A stretch of DNA of 64,000 nucleotides from Nostoc sp. NIES-3756 (GTDB lineage Bacteria; Cyanobacteriota; Cyanobacteriia; Cyanobacteriales; Nostocaceae): assembly GCF_001548375.1 (NCBI RefSeq), contig NZ_AP017295.1, forward strand, positions 3,568,501 through 3,632,500, written 5' to 3'. The notes beneath the pieces are model-generated. The model saw only the letters and a list, made by a program, of their open reading frames with translations. It made no database searches and was not told the DNA's origin. Numbering within the stretch: the first letter of the stretch is position 1; each line of letters begins with the position of its first letter. Below are positions 1 through 8,571 of this stretch, piece by piece. Made by a program: the position numbers and the translations under genes.

Positions 1-29
1 GGGAGATGATTTATTGTGGAGGTAAGCTG

Positions 30-380
30 ATGTTTGAGCAGAGATTTCTACGCTTGGATGGGTTTACAAAAGCGGATCGGATTCAAATGACTGCTTCTGT
101 GAGTGAGGCGATTAATAAATCAGGCGCTTGGATTACTGACTTTCACCTGTACTCGAATGTTTTAATTTGTATCAATTTTGAAGTAGCGATCGCCAACTTA
201 GATAAACTCTCTCTATCTCTGCAAGAGACAGGTTTGCATTTGAGCCAAGATAGTCTTAAGCAACTCACGCCTGCTCATGACTCCACGCATAAAGAGAGAG
301 AGCTGATAGGGACATTGCAAATTACATTTATACACAACGAAAAAGACTTGCTGCGAGAAATACCTGCTATTCCCGGATAA
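30..380 (+). CDS. Hypothetical protein, about 116 aa
   Basis: I do not recognise a family. I chose the ATG at 30 because a GGAGG lies seven bases upstream; the in-frame ATG at 6 has no such site and adds only eight residues. The product looks soluble and mixed alpha/beta, with no signal peptide, membrane segment or cysteine cluster. A HIP1 octamer (GCGATCGC) lies inside the coding region near 186, as in the neighbouring genes, so base usage is native. It stands alone, convergent with the MgtC-like gene that ends at 433. Genes of this size with a good ribosome site are usually real, but the role is unknown. Confidence 0.6.
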   Translation: MFEQRFLRLDGFTKADRIQMTASVSEAINKSGAWITDFHLYSNVLICINFEVAIANLDKLSLSLQETGLHLSQDSLKQLTPAHDSTHKERELIGTLQITFIHNEKDLLREIPAIPG

Positions 381-432
381 GAACCAAAGCATCTAAATAT
401 TGACGGTTTCGTTCTTTCCTACTGACTTATAT

Positions 433-963
433 TTAATCATCTTCATCAGAGTCAGTGCTAATTGCTTGATTACTGACTTGTTTTGCTTCACCTTTATTCA
501 CTTTCACAGTGCGATTAATACGTTTAACTCCACTTAGCGTTACCAGAGTTAACAGTCCTCCAATTAACCCCATTTGCCATAAGCCACAGCCAATTGCAGC
601 CCCCAATCCCGCCGCAGTCCAAACACAAGCTGCTGTAGTTAGGTTCCGCACTCTAGGAACAGTAGAATTATCAGGGGATTCTTGCAGGATTAAACCTGCA
701 CCAAGAAATCCCACTCCTGTGGTTACACCCTGAATTGTCCGACTCAAAGCATTAGTAGCTGCGTAGGGACTATCTCCCTCAGCTTGTAAGGGAATCATGA
801 CAAACAAGGCTGCCCCCATACTCACCAACATAAAAGTTCTCATACCGGCTGGCCTACCCCCTTTCTGTCGGTTAAATCCAATCAAACAACCAACTCCGAG
901 GGCCATAGTCAGCCTAAATGCTATATGTGGCCAGTCATCAGCAGTCAAATACATTGGCCCCAT
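433..963 (-). CDS. MgtC/SapB family inner-membrane protein
   Basis: The 176-residue protein has the MgtC/SapB membrane-domain pattern: a first helix with GVGCLIGFNRQ, then PAGMRTFMLVSMGAALF, then the hallmark stretch TTGVGFLGAGLIL and further helices, about five in all. The tail is short and polar, without the C-terminal ACT-like domain of Salmonella MgtC, as in the SapB/YhiD subgroup. MgtC proteins act in the inner membrane and are linked to survival at low magnesium and to F-type ATPase modulation; which role applies here is not visible. The start is well supported by AGGAGG eight bases upstream. The upstream spacer is shared with the divergent ssuD gene. Confidence 0.85.
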   Translation of the reverse strand: MGPMYLTADDWPHIAFRLTMALGVGCLIGFNRQKGGRPAGMRTFMLVSMGAALFVMIPLQAEGDSPYAATNALSRTIQGVTTGVGFLGAGLILQESPDNSTVPRVRNLTTAACVWTAAGLGAAIGCGLWQMGLIGGLLTLVTLSGVKRINRTVKVNKGEAKQVSNQAISTDSDEDD

Positions 964-1384
964 TGTCTATTCCTCCTAGATAAAAATTTTCTATCTACTA
1001 TCAGCAGGTTACGAGCTATTGCAGACTACTGAAGCTGAAAAAATACCAACAAAAAAAGATGTGCAAGTTTGATGCACAATGGCTGGTAAATATCTTATGT
1101 ACAGTGGGTTTATAGTTTTACATTAGATTAAATTAAGTTTAACAAAAGGTTATCTTTAAGTAAATTCATATACCTATTTTCCCTATTTTCTATCCCAAAT
1201 ATCCTGAAAGCTTTATTTTTATATCGTTACAGAACGCTTTGTGTACAGTTTAATGTACATTACATTGGTAGGAATACAGTAGTTTTCTCAAAACCTCTTG
1301 CTTGCTCAAGAGGAATGTGTAATACTTGTAAACAACAAATTACGGTATTCCCATCGACTTACCGATATTTTAAGGACGGGACTG
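964..1384. promoter_or_regulatory. Divergent spacer between the mgtC-like gene and ssuD
   Basis: This 420-base AT-rich region must hold both promoters. The clearest element is an inverted repeat, TGTACA-N6-TGTACA at 1242-1259, about 125 bases before the ssuD start, a plausible operator for a dimeric regulator. It is not a good NtcA box, because the GTA and TAC arms are ten rather than eight bases apart. No gene was seen. Confidence 0.4.
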
Positions 1385-2545
1385 ATGCAGCTACTATGGT
1401 TCATCCCCACCCACGGCGATGGACGTTACCTCGGTACGGCCACAGGTGGAAGGGCAGTTAACTTTCAATACTTCCGGCAAATTGCCCAAGCAGTGGATGA
1501 CCTGGGTTACACAGGGGCATTACTTCCCACAGGACGTTCTTGTGAAGATGCCTGGATTGTGGCATCTTCGCTATTACCACTAACTCGTCAAATGCGTTTT
1601 CTAGTGGCAATTCGTCCTGGGTTAACTTCTCCTGCGGTAGCAGCAAGAATGGCGGCAACTTTTGACCGTTTATCTGGTGGCAGGTTATTGATTAACGTAG
1701 TCACAGGTGGCGATCCGGTAGAGTTAGCTGGTGATGGCTTACACCTAAATCACGATCGCCGTTACGAACTAACAGATGAATTTCTCACAGTTTGGCGATC
1801 GCTTGCCAGTGGTGAACAAACCAACTTTCAAGGCGATTATCTCGACATTCGAGATGGGAAGTTATTATTTCCCCCAGTGCAAAAACCCCATCCGCCCTTG
1901 TGGTTCGGCGGTTCTTCCCCCATTGCCCAAGAAATCGCCGCTAAACATGTAGATGTTTACCTAACTTGGGGTGAACCACCCGCACAAGTTGCCGAGAAAA
2001 TATCCACAGTCCGCCGACTAGCCGAAGCGCAAGGGAGAAAACTGAGGTTTGGCATTCGCTTACACGTAATTGTGCGCGAAACCGAAACCGAAGCTTGGGA
2101 TGCAGCCAATCAGTTAATTAAGTACGTTGATGATGATGCGATCGCCAAAGCCCAAAAAGCTTACGCCCGTATGGACTCAGAAGGACAACGCCGCATGAGT
2201 CAACTGCACAAAGGTAGCCGAGAAGCATTAGAAATAAGTCCTAACTTGTGGGCTGGAGTCGGGTTAGTTAGAGGTGGTGCGGGTACTGCCTTAGTTGGTG
2301 ATCCCGATACCGTAGCCGCCAGGATTTTGGAATACACAGAATTGGGAATTGAAACCTTTATTCTCTCCGGCTATCCCCATTTAGAAGAAGCATATCGCGT
2401 TGCCGAGTTACTATTTCCCCGCCTACCTTTAAATAATTTACCTATAGTCGAGCAACAACACGTTCTCAGTCCATTTGGTGAGATTGTTGCTAACGAAGAT
2501 TTCCCGAAACAGCAGCACAAAGAAAAAGCAACCTTTGTGTCTTAA
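1385..2545 (+). CDS. ssuD: FMNH2-dependent alkanesulfonate monooxygenase
   Basis: SsuD of the bacterial luciferase-like flavin monooxygenase superfamily. It uses reduced FMN and oxygen to cleave alkanesulfonates to an aldehyde and sulfite, feeding sulfur assimilation in the cytoplasm. The sequence opens with [16 protein letters not shown] and contains the family stretches [26 protein letters not shown] and [12 protein letters not shown] place the start at the ATG at 1385, preceded by AAGGACGGG, because the N-terminus then matches the family; the upstream in-frame extension of 29 residues looks non-conserved. About 386 residues, normal length. It is followed after 35 bases by ssuE, so the two are very probably one operon. 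No ssuABC transporter genes are in the window. Confidence 0.93.
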   Translation: MQLLWFIPTHGDGRYLGTATGGRAVNFQYFRQIAQAVDDLGYTGALLPTGRSCEDAWIVASSLLPLTRQMRFLVAIRPGLTSPAVAARMAATFDRLSGGRLLINVVTGGDPVELAGDGLHLNHDRRYELTDEFLTVWRSLASGEQTNFQGDYLDIRDGKLLFPPVQKPHPPLWFGGSSPIAQEIAAKHVDVYLTWGEPPAQVAEKISTVRRLAEAQGRKLRFGIRLHVIVRETETEAWDAANQLIKYVDDDAIAKAQKAYARMDSEGQRRMSQLHKGSREALEISPNLWAGVGLVRGGAGTALVGDPDTVAARILEYTELGIETFILSGYPHLEEAYRVAELLFPRLPLNNLPIVEQQHVLSPFGEIVANEDFPKQQHKEKATFVS

Positions 2546-2580
2546 GACCAACTATAAAATATCATTGGGAGTTTAATCAA

Positions 2581-3147
2581 ATGGCACGTATTCTAGCGAT
2601 CGCTGGTAGCCCTTCTCATCCATCTAGAACCTACGGAATTTTAGAACATACCACCAAACTATTACAACAAGAAGGTTTACACGTAGATATTCTTTCTGTG
2701 CGTGATTTACCAGCCGAAGATTTAGTATTTGGCAAGTATGACAGCCCAGCACTAGAACAACCAAAAGAACTACTAGCAAAAGCAGATGGTGTCATTATTG
2801 CTACCCCTATTTATAAAGCTGCTTACACAGGCGTATTGAAAACATTTCTAGATTTGCTACCACAGAAATCATTAACAGGAAAAGTAGTTCTTCCTCTTGC
2901 CACTGCGGGAACTATTGCTCATTTATTATCTGTAGAATATGCCTTAAAACCCATCTTAGGCGAATTAGGAGCGCGGCATATTTTAGCTACTGTTTACGCC
3001 GTAGATAAACAAATTGAACGTCAAGACGATGGTAGCGTCAAACTCGATGCAGAACTTGACCAAAGACTTAATGATGTTCTCAAAGATTTAGTCAAAGCTG
3101 TGAAAGCGTATGCTACAGCTACTCAAGAATTGGTTAATGCAAATTAA
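2581..3147 (+). CDS. ssuE: NAD(P)H-dependent FMN reductase
   Basis: Flavodoxin-fold reductase (188 residues) that supplies FMNH2 to SsuD. The N-terminal AIAGSPSHPSRTYGIL is the phosphate-binding loop of the NADPH-dependent FMN reductase family, and ATPIYKAAYTGVLKTFLDLLP is the characteristic flavin-site segment. A GGGAG site precedes the ATG. It directly follows ssuD on the same strand, which supports the specific name SsuE over other FMN reductases. Downstream lie heptamer repeats, not a gene. Confidence 0.92.
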   Translation: MARILAIAGSPSHPSRTYGILEHTTKLLQQEGLHVDILSVRDLPAEDLVFGKYDSPALEQPKELLAKADGVIIATPIYKAAYTGVLKTFLDLLPQKSLTGKVVLPLATAGTIAHLLSVEYALKPILGELGARHILATVYAVDKQIERQDDGSVKLDAELDQRLNDVLKDLVKAVKAYATATQELVNAN

Positions 3148-3466
3148 TCTACTTCATTTAGTCCATAGTCCATAGTCAAAAGTCCATAGTAAAAAACCAA
3201 TGACTAATGACTAATGACCAATCAAGTTTATACCTCCGTATGCTGTTAGCAGATGGTAAAATAAAACTCATCTGCTACATTTCTTAAAATTAAAATATTA
3301 CACATATATATTATTTAATTTGTACGAAATTATTGGACTGACGCACCCTACACTTAGTTTAATTAAGACACTTATGTGATAATACACCAGCGTCTTTACC
3401 AATTACCCATTACCAATCACCAATTACCAAGATATGATAAGTATTTAAACACACATGATATAAATC
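3148..3466. repeat. Intergenic repeats: GTCCATA and AATGACT heptamers, dispersed fragment
   Basis: Directly after ssuE there is a short run of GTCCATA heptamers (about 3161-3190), then ATGACTA units (about 3200-3220). At about 3321-3351 there is a copy of a dispersed sequence containing CTGACGCACCCTAC, matching in reverse complement the arm and loop flank of the element at 14111-14233. No gene was seen. The spacer leads into rbsK. Confidence 0.6.
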
Positions 3467-4390
3467 ATGAGTATTATTGTCTTCGGCAGTATCAATATAG
3501 ATTTAGTCGCCACAGCACCCCGTTTACCTGTTGCCGGAGAAACATTATTAGGAGAAAATTTTTTAAAGGTTCCAGGTGGTAAGGGTGCAAACCAAGCTGT
3601 AGCCCTAGCCAAGTTAGGAGTCCCTACGCAGATGGTGGGGCGTGTAGGCGCACATAGTTTTGGTGCAGAACTGGTGCAAAATCTACAAGATGCTGGTGTA
3701 GAGACTGGCAATATTTTTACAGATGAAACTGTCAGTTCTGGAGTTGCTATTATCACCGTGGCACATAATGGTGATAATCAAATAATTGTGATTCCTGGTG
3801 CTAATGGTCAAGTTGATGAGGAAGATGTAGAGCGATTATCACGCATATTAGCAGGCGCTAAAGCATTATTATTACAACTGGAAATTCCTATCAATGCCGT
3901 AGTTGCGGCTGCACAAGCGGCAAAAAATGCCAATATTAAAGTAATTTTAGACCCTGCACCTGCACCAGCAAATTTACCAGCAGAACTCTATCCGTTAATT
4001 GATATTATTACGCCAAATGAAGTGGAAGCGGGGCAATTAGTTGGTTTTCCTGTAGATGGGGAAGCAGCAGCAGTCAAGGCAGCTGGAGTGTTATTGCAAA
4101 GAGGCGTGAAAAGTGCGATCGTTAAACTTGGCGCTAGGGGTGTTGTTTGTGCCACGGAAAAAGAAGTATTTTTTGTCCCTGCATTCACTGTAGAAGCTGT
4201 GGATACTGTAGCGGCTGGTGATGCTTTTAATGGTGGTTTAGCAGCAGGACTTTACACAGGACTATCTTTACATCAAGCAGTTGTTTGGGGTGCGGCTGCG
4301 GGTGCTTTAGCCGCCACAAAATTAGGCGCACAAACTTCGTTACCCGACAGATTTACATTTGATGCTTTCCTCAAAGAACGTTGTAGATAA
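3467..4390 (+). CDS. rbsK: Ribokinase (PfkB family)
   Basis: 307-residue PfkB-family sugar kinase that phosphorylates D-ribose to ribose 5-phosphate. The first signature is GGKGANQAVALAKLG near residues 38-52. The second is DTVAAGDAFNGGLAAGL near residues 244-260, containing the catalytic aspartate of the GAGD motif (here AAGD). The N-terminal strand IIVFGSINIDLVATAPRLP is typical of ribokinases rather than fructokinases. The start lacks a strong ribosome site but matches the family N-terminus. No ribose transporter lies beside it, so the substrate assignment rests on similarity alone. Confidence 0.88.
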   Translation: MSIIVFGSINIDLVATAPRLPVAGETLLGENFLKVPGGKGANQAVALAKLGVPTQMVGRVGAHSFGAELVQNLQDAGVETGNIFTDETVSSGVAIITVAHNGDNQIIVIPGANGQVDEEDVERLSRILAGAKALLLQLEIPINAVVAAAQAAKNANIKVILDPAPAPANLPAELYPLIDIITPNEVEAGQLVGFPVDGEAAAVKAAGVLLQRGVKSAIVKLGARGVVCATEKEVFFVPAFTVEAVDTVAAGDAFNGGLAAGLYTGLSLHQAVVWGAAAGALAATKLGAQTSLPDRFTFDAFLKERCR

Positions 4391-4745
4391 AAGACCCCGA
4401 CAAAATACTCTCAGTCTTATATTTAATGGCTCGATCATCTAAACTATGCTGAATCAACAGGTAGATGGCAACAGATTAAGCAACGCAACTGAAAATTGTC
4501 AAAATTTCTTTAAGTAATTACTCTTCTCATTCTTTGGGTTGATGAAACCATGAAACAAAGGACAAAATTCAATTAATACAACAATTCGCAAACAAGTAAT
4601 TTATAATAACATAATCACAAAAAATAGAGAGGCAAACAAATGCTGCATCTCTCCAATTGCTACTTCACATCATGTACAAAATTCTCTTAAATCTAACTTG
4701 CAACCCCTACATAACTGACTTTTTACTGAATCTAGAAGACCTCTC
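4391..4745. other. Intergenic, no gene seen
   Basis: AT-rich sequence after rbsK with stop codons in all frames by eye. It runs into the CCTCTCC-TATA-GGAGAGG palindrome in which the MITE at 4755 has inserted. Confidence 0.5.
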
Positions 4746-4931
4746 TCCTATAAGGCTACGGTGTACACACAAGTCTGATAACCTAGCCCCAGAGCTTTTT
4801 GATCCCCCCTAACCCCCCTTAAAAAAGGGGGGAAATGGAATCAAAGTCCCCCTTTTGAAGGGGGATTTAGGGGGATCAAGCCACATTTTGCACCTAGCAC
4901 AAAGATGTGTGTACACCGTAGCTCCTATAAG
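4746..4931. mobile_element. MITE of 168 bp with 17-bp terminal inverted repeats and 9-bp target duplication
   Basis: The element spans 4755-4922. Its left end GCTACGGTGTACACACA (4755-4771) is the exact reverse complement of its right end (4906-4922). It is bounded by identical nonamers TCCTATAAG at 4746-4754 and 4923-4931, the signature of transposition with a 9-bp target duplication. Removing the element and one nonamer restores a perfect local palindrome, CCTCTCCTATAAGGAGAGG. Inside, C-rich and G-rich arms (about 4802-4875) can fold into a long hairpin. No transposase is encoded, so movement must have been in trans; the parent insertion sequence is not identified. Confidence 0.88.
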
Positions 4932-5410
4932 GAGAGGGGCTTTAATTTCTCCCCCTTCCCTTGTAGGAAAGGGGGCTGGGGGGTTAGGTCTGACGTTAGC
5001 TTTTCCACATAACGTGAAAAGTCAGCTACATAAAAGTGAAGATAAGCAAGCATTCAATCCTCTATCCTTGAAAGCGAGAGGTACTCTATGAGAAGCCATT
5101 CGCTCTATGAAAAGGAGTTTTAATAATCAGTTGCATATTGCGTTACTTATATCATGATGAATAAAACTTTAACTAATATTTGCCCTTTAAAAAAATCTCC
5201 AAGTTATTAGTCAATTGAGCCTGTAAAACTTAGTTCAATGCCATTGAAAACCTTCTTATTAGCTATCACAAATTTCAACTTAAACATAAAAACATTTTTG
5301 GTATAAGAGTTAAGGAAGAAAGTTTTTTTACTCTTTCCTCCTTTAACTTTTCTCTAGTCCACAACCAATAATGTTGGGTTAGTGGACTACTCATTGGCTA
5401 AGATGTGCTT
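4932..5410. other. Intergenic, no convincing gene
   Basis: Continuation of the GC-rich spacer followed by AT-rich sequence up to the end of the protease gene. A 78-residue open frame overlapping the MITE (4855-5091) is made of repeat sequence and is not credible. Nothing else was recognised. Confidence 0.5.
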
Positions 5411-6559
5411 CTAGAGCATCTGTTCTGCAATTTCTACTCGCAGGAGCGATCGCACATTTTCGATTTGATTGATAATAGTAGCTACTGACGAGCCAGCAAA
5501 CAGCAATCCTACAGCCGCCGGAACGTTATTTACCAAAGTCGCCACCAATGAACCAGAATCACCACCAGCAGAAATATTAGTGGTAATAATTTGATCCTTG
5601 AAACGGGCTATCCTACCGTTACCATAGCCGACATCAACAGTGGCGCTAATCGCTGTAATTCTACCGCTTGTAAAGTTCGTAGTGCGTCCAGTTTTAAACA
5701 CAGGCATTCCCACAGTTACATCCTGCTTGCGTCGCCAGCCTCGCACATAACCCAACCAGTAGATTTCCCGATCAATATCATGGAATGCTGCTTCTGCGAT
5801 CGCTGCATCTACAAGGTTGCGGTGCTGTTCTCTAGGAATTGTTGGTTCAAAGTCAATCGGTACAAATCGGTTCAGACGCGCAATTACATCTGTGGAAGCA
5901 TTTCCGCCATCAAAAGGGCCTGGTTGCAATATAGGATCTCCCACCGCAGCATCGTTGCTATTAGCCAAAACGTGATTATTGCTGAGAATATAGTAACGGG
6001 GTGGAGTACCTACACCATGCACAGGCGGATTAGTAGAACCTCCTGGCAAAATATCGTATACGCAAGTAGCAATAGTCCCTGCGGTAATCTTGTAATGTCC
6101 AACGCTGTAGCCTCCTTCCGCCGGACGAGCGCGTCTAGCCAGCAACTCAACCCCAGTCTCTGGTATCTCCATCCTTTCAGTAACGCGGTAAGTCCCAGTT
6201 GCACCATTAGTAGGTTGTATTAGCTCAGTTCTTACCTGTGTAGGTTTTTGGCGTAATTCACCCACTCCCGCGAAAGGATAACCTATTTCCAAAACATCAG
6301 TTTGCATATCTGCTAATCTCGATGGTACAAGATCAGCCCTACTCAACTCATCTTTTGGTATCTTGTGAGTTACTAATGTCAACAATGCTGGCTCACCCGT
6401 AGGCTGTCCATTCCGCCACTTGACACCTACTCCCAAACCAACAACATTGGGGCGTAGCTGTTGTGGATTCATAAATTCTTCTACGGCGGCTCTGTGAGCT
6501 GTTTGTACCTCTGCTGTGTACTGTTGAGACAGTATCATCTTATTTTCATCTAATTTCAT
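5411..6559 (-). CDS. Trypsin-like serine protease with N-terminal GVG-type module
   Basis: About 382 residues. The C-terminal two thirds is a chymotrypsin-fold protease: the His site is in YYILSNNHVLANSN, a likely Asp in LVDAAIAEA, and the nucleophile Ser in SAGGDSGSLV. Before it lies a module of about 60 residues containing NVVGLGVGVKWRNG and ending TDVLEIG. Very similar modules form almost the whole of the next two upstream genes. No signal peptide is obvious. I place the start at 6559, where AGGAG precedes ATG; the longer frame overlaps the upstream gene. The three genes lie head to tail on the minus strand with gaps of 22 and 36 bases, so they look like one operon transcribed from about 7184 down to 5411. 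The substrate is unknown. Confidence 0.85.
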   Translation of the reverse strand: MKLDENKMILSQQYTAEVQTAHRAAVEEFMNPQQLRPNVVGLGVGVKWRNGQPTGEPALLTLVTHKIPKDELSRADLVPSRLADMQTDVLEIGYPFAGVGELRQKPTQVRTELIQPTNGATGTYRVTERMEIPETGVELLARRARPAEGGYSVGHYKITAGTIATCVYDILPGGSTNPPVHGVGTPPRYYILSNNHVLANSNDAAVGDPILQPGPFDGGNASTDVIARLNRFVPIDFEPTIPREQHRNLVDAAIAEAAFHDIDREIYWLGYVRGWRRKQDVTVGMPVFKTGRTTNFTSGRITAISATVDVGYGNGRIARFKDQIITTNISAGGDSGSLVATLVNNVPAAVGLLFAGSSVATIINQIENVRSLLRVEIAEQML

Positions 6560-6581
6560 ATCAAATCTCCTGTTGATTTGC

Positions 6582-6809
6582 TCAAATTTGTGCTGTGACA
6601 GTACCAATTTCTTCCACGTCGGTTTCACATCCTTCTATGGATTTCGGCACAACTTCATGGGGCTGTAAGCTGGATTCTGGAACTTTTTGGGTGACAAAAA
6701 CCTTAATAACTGTCTTTCCTCTCCTCTCACCAATACCAACGCCTGTAACGTTGGGTAGCCTCATCAGTTGCTCTTCAGAATTTTGTTTGATTGTATTAAC
6801 TTGGTTCAT
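6582..6809 (-). CDS. Small stand-alone GVG-module protein
   Basis: A 75-residue protein consisting almost only of the module seen at the N-terminus of the downstream protease: LPNVTGVGIGERRG, then a basic/hydrophobic strand IKVFVTQKVP, and ETDVEEIG at the end. AGGAG lies six bases before the chosen ATG at 6809; an ATG six bases earlier would sit too close to it. No signal peptide. It has no catalytic motif of its own. By size and position it could be an inhibitor, propeptide-like partner or adaptor of the protease, but that is inference. Confidence 0.75.
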   Translation of the reverse strand: MNQVNTIKQNSEEQLMRLPNVTGVGIGERRGKTVIKVFVTQKVPESSLQPHEVVPKSIEGCETDVEEIGTVTAQI

Positions 6810-6845
6810 CACCATCTCCTATTTACAGAGATAAAATGCTTGTTA

Positions 6846-7184
6846 TTATTGAGGCTGTGCTTGAATAGATCCCGTCACTTGTGTATCTACTTTGAATCCA
6901 TCCAATTGCTTTGGTATTTGCTTTTTTAAATTTAGAGATTCATTTTCTAAATACACTTTGATGCAAGGTTCATTCTCACATTCACTAATTCCCACACCTA
7001 CTACACCATCAATACGCAGTAAATCAGATTCATATTGCTCTTTTACCTGTTCAATAGTTGGGCTAATTGATAAGGAATTTGAAACAAACAAAGACTGTTT
7101 ATTCTGATTCACAGTAAATAATGGTAAAAATAGTAAACTTGCTAATACTATGGCAAGAAAAAGAAATGTTAATTTATTAAGCAT
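6846..7184 (-). CDS. Membrane-anchored or secreted GVG-module protein
   Basis: About 112 residues from the ATG at 7184 (an upstream TTG at 7205 is also possible). The N-terminus has a hydrophobic stretch LTFLFLAIVLASLLFLPLF, either an uncleaved anchor or a signal peptide. The C-terminal half repeats the module of its two downstream neighbours: LLRIDGVVGVGISECENEP, then IKVYLENESL, then FKVDTQVTG. A Cys pair (ECENEPC) sits in the module's hairpin turn, unlike in the other two copies. It is the first gene of the three-gene set with the serine protease and would place a copy of the module outside or on the membrane. Confidence 0.7.
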   Translation of the reverse strand: MLNKLTFLFLAIVLASLLFLPLFTVNQNKQSLFVSNSLSISPTIEQVKEQYESDLLRIDGVVGVGISECENEPCIKVYLENESLNLKKQIPKQLDGFKVDTQVTGSIQAQPQ

Positions 7185-7801
7185 ATATTTTGAATTATTA
7201 ATCAATGCTTAAAATGTCTTACTTTATAAAAAATTTGTGTTATTGGCTTTTCTAAAAACTTCTCTTAATTGATTCACAAGTATTCCTAAATGGTAAAAAA
7301 TAACTAGATTAACTTATCAGGCAATGGATATAGTTTTTGAAAATTTTATTTATTCCAAAAGAGTATTAGAAAGATGAAAACCTATATCCTTAGTAAGAGA
7401 ATACTAGTAATAATTTCAACATCTATTAGGTTTGTCAAAACTGATGAATATAGACAGCATAGCCTCTATGAGAAGACCAAAATTCAGCCCAGCCATTATG
7501 AAGGCGATCGCATCTTTGGAGTTAGAATGCGATCGCCTCTCAAGTTCGGTCAAATACTGTTAATACACTCGACCACAAGCTTTGACCAAGTGTATGACTG
7601 AAATGGTTTAATCGAAACTTTGAGTAATGCAGGTGCTTGAGCAAAAACTTCTTCTAAATGCACCTTGTGGAGAGAAGCATAAGTGCTAATATCTAAAAGC
7701 ACAATGTCTTCGCAAAAATCTACTGAAACAGGTATTCTTGACAGAGTGTCCGCCAAACTTTTCGGTCTACTGATTTTGGCAAAGGTATTGATCCTGCAAC
7801 A
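7185..7801. other. Intergenic, only a doubtful short frame
   Basis: About 600 bases, AT-rich near 7200-7370. HIP1-rich sequence near 7505-7540 carries two GCGATCGC octamers. On the minus strand a frame of 68 codons (7550-7756, TTG start) is open; the peptide matches nothing I recognise and an in-frame stop lies 17 codons upstream. It may be a gene fragment. I do not annotate it as a gene. Confidence 0.4.
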
Positions 7802-8371
7802 CTATTGATGGATATTACCATCAGGCATAATTGCCCCAGTTAAAAAGGCTTCACTCATATCTGTTGCATTTAGATTTGCCCCAGTCAGGTTTGCGTTACT
7901 CAAATTGGCTTCACTTAAATCAGCACCAGTGAGGTCAGCTTCTCTCAAATCAGCTTTCCACATCCTGACCCCGCTCATTTTGGCATCACAGAGGTTCACA
8001 CGCTGCAAGTTAGCTGTACTGAGTAATGCCATATGCAAACTTGCATTACATAAGTCTGCATCACAAAGATATGCACCGCTAAGGTCTGATTCATTCAGGT
8101 TAGCTGTCGATAGAGTAGCTTCACGCAAATTAGCTCCACTAAAAATCACTTCTGATAAATTTGCGTGTTCTAGGTTCGCGCCTTGAAGATTTGCTTGACT
8201 CAAATTAGCACCACTCATGGATGCTTTTGTAAGATTAGCGCCACTTAGGTCTGCTCTTCCAAAGTCTACACCACCCAAGTTAACACCTCTGAGGTCAGCT
8301 TTTGGTAAGGCAATACCATAGAAGTTCCTTTCGCCTGCTGCATATCGATTTAGAAGCTCTTTAACGTCCAT
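7802..8371 (-). CDS. Pentapeptide-repeat protein
   Basis: 189 residues, nearly all tandem pentapeptides of the form A(D/N)LXX from about residue 25 to 180 (ADLRGVNLGGVDFGRADLSG and so on). Such sequences fold as a right-handed quadrilateral beta-helix. The N-terminus, VKELLNRYAAGERNF, is the short lead-in common in cyanobacterial members. There is no signal peptide or extra domain. Cyanobacteria encode many such proteins and most have no known role. Some repeats deviate (AKMSGVRMWKADL), which may mark a binding face or a kink. Confidence 0.9.
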   Translation of the reverse strand: MDVKELLNRYAAGERNFYGIALPKADLRGVNLGGVDFGRADLSGANLTKASMSGANLSQANLQGANLEHANLSEVIFSGANLREATLSTANLNESDLSGAYLCDADLCNASLHMALLSTANLQRVNLCDAKMSGVRMWKADLREADLTGADLSEANLSNANLTGANLNATDMSEAFLTGAIMPDGNIHQ

Positions 8372-8571
8372 AGTCTTAAGTTTTAGTGGAATTTTAGTTT
8401 TCTATTAATGCTGCTGTAGTAACAATCCTTCGTCAATGTCCAATGCTGCTAAGGGATTTTCTATATCTAATGACCAACTTCATCTACCAGAAAAAACTCT
8501 TGCTCAAGACCGATACGACGCTTGACTACATCCATAAACTCCTCCCTCCTACACCTTTACCCCAATCCCAT

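Noticed and set aside
1242..1259. NtcA binding site before ssuD
   Set aside because: Arms GTA and TAC are ten bases apart rather than eight, and no properly placed -10 was seen.
4855..5091. 78-codon frame overlapping the MITE
   Set aside because: It is composed of MITE arm and CT-rich repeat; no start signal, and the composition is unlike genes nearby.
6010..6207. Other frames within the serine protease gene
   Set aside because: They are shadows of a gene with intact catalytic motifs and have no start signals.
7550..7756. 68-codon minus-strand frame
   Set aside because: TTG start, no ribosome site, a stop 17 codons upstream, and no recognisable similarity; possibly a fragment but not supported.
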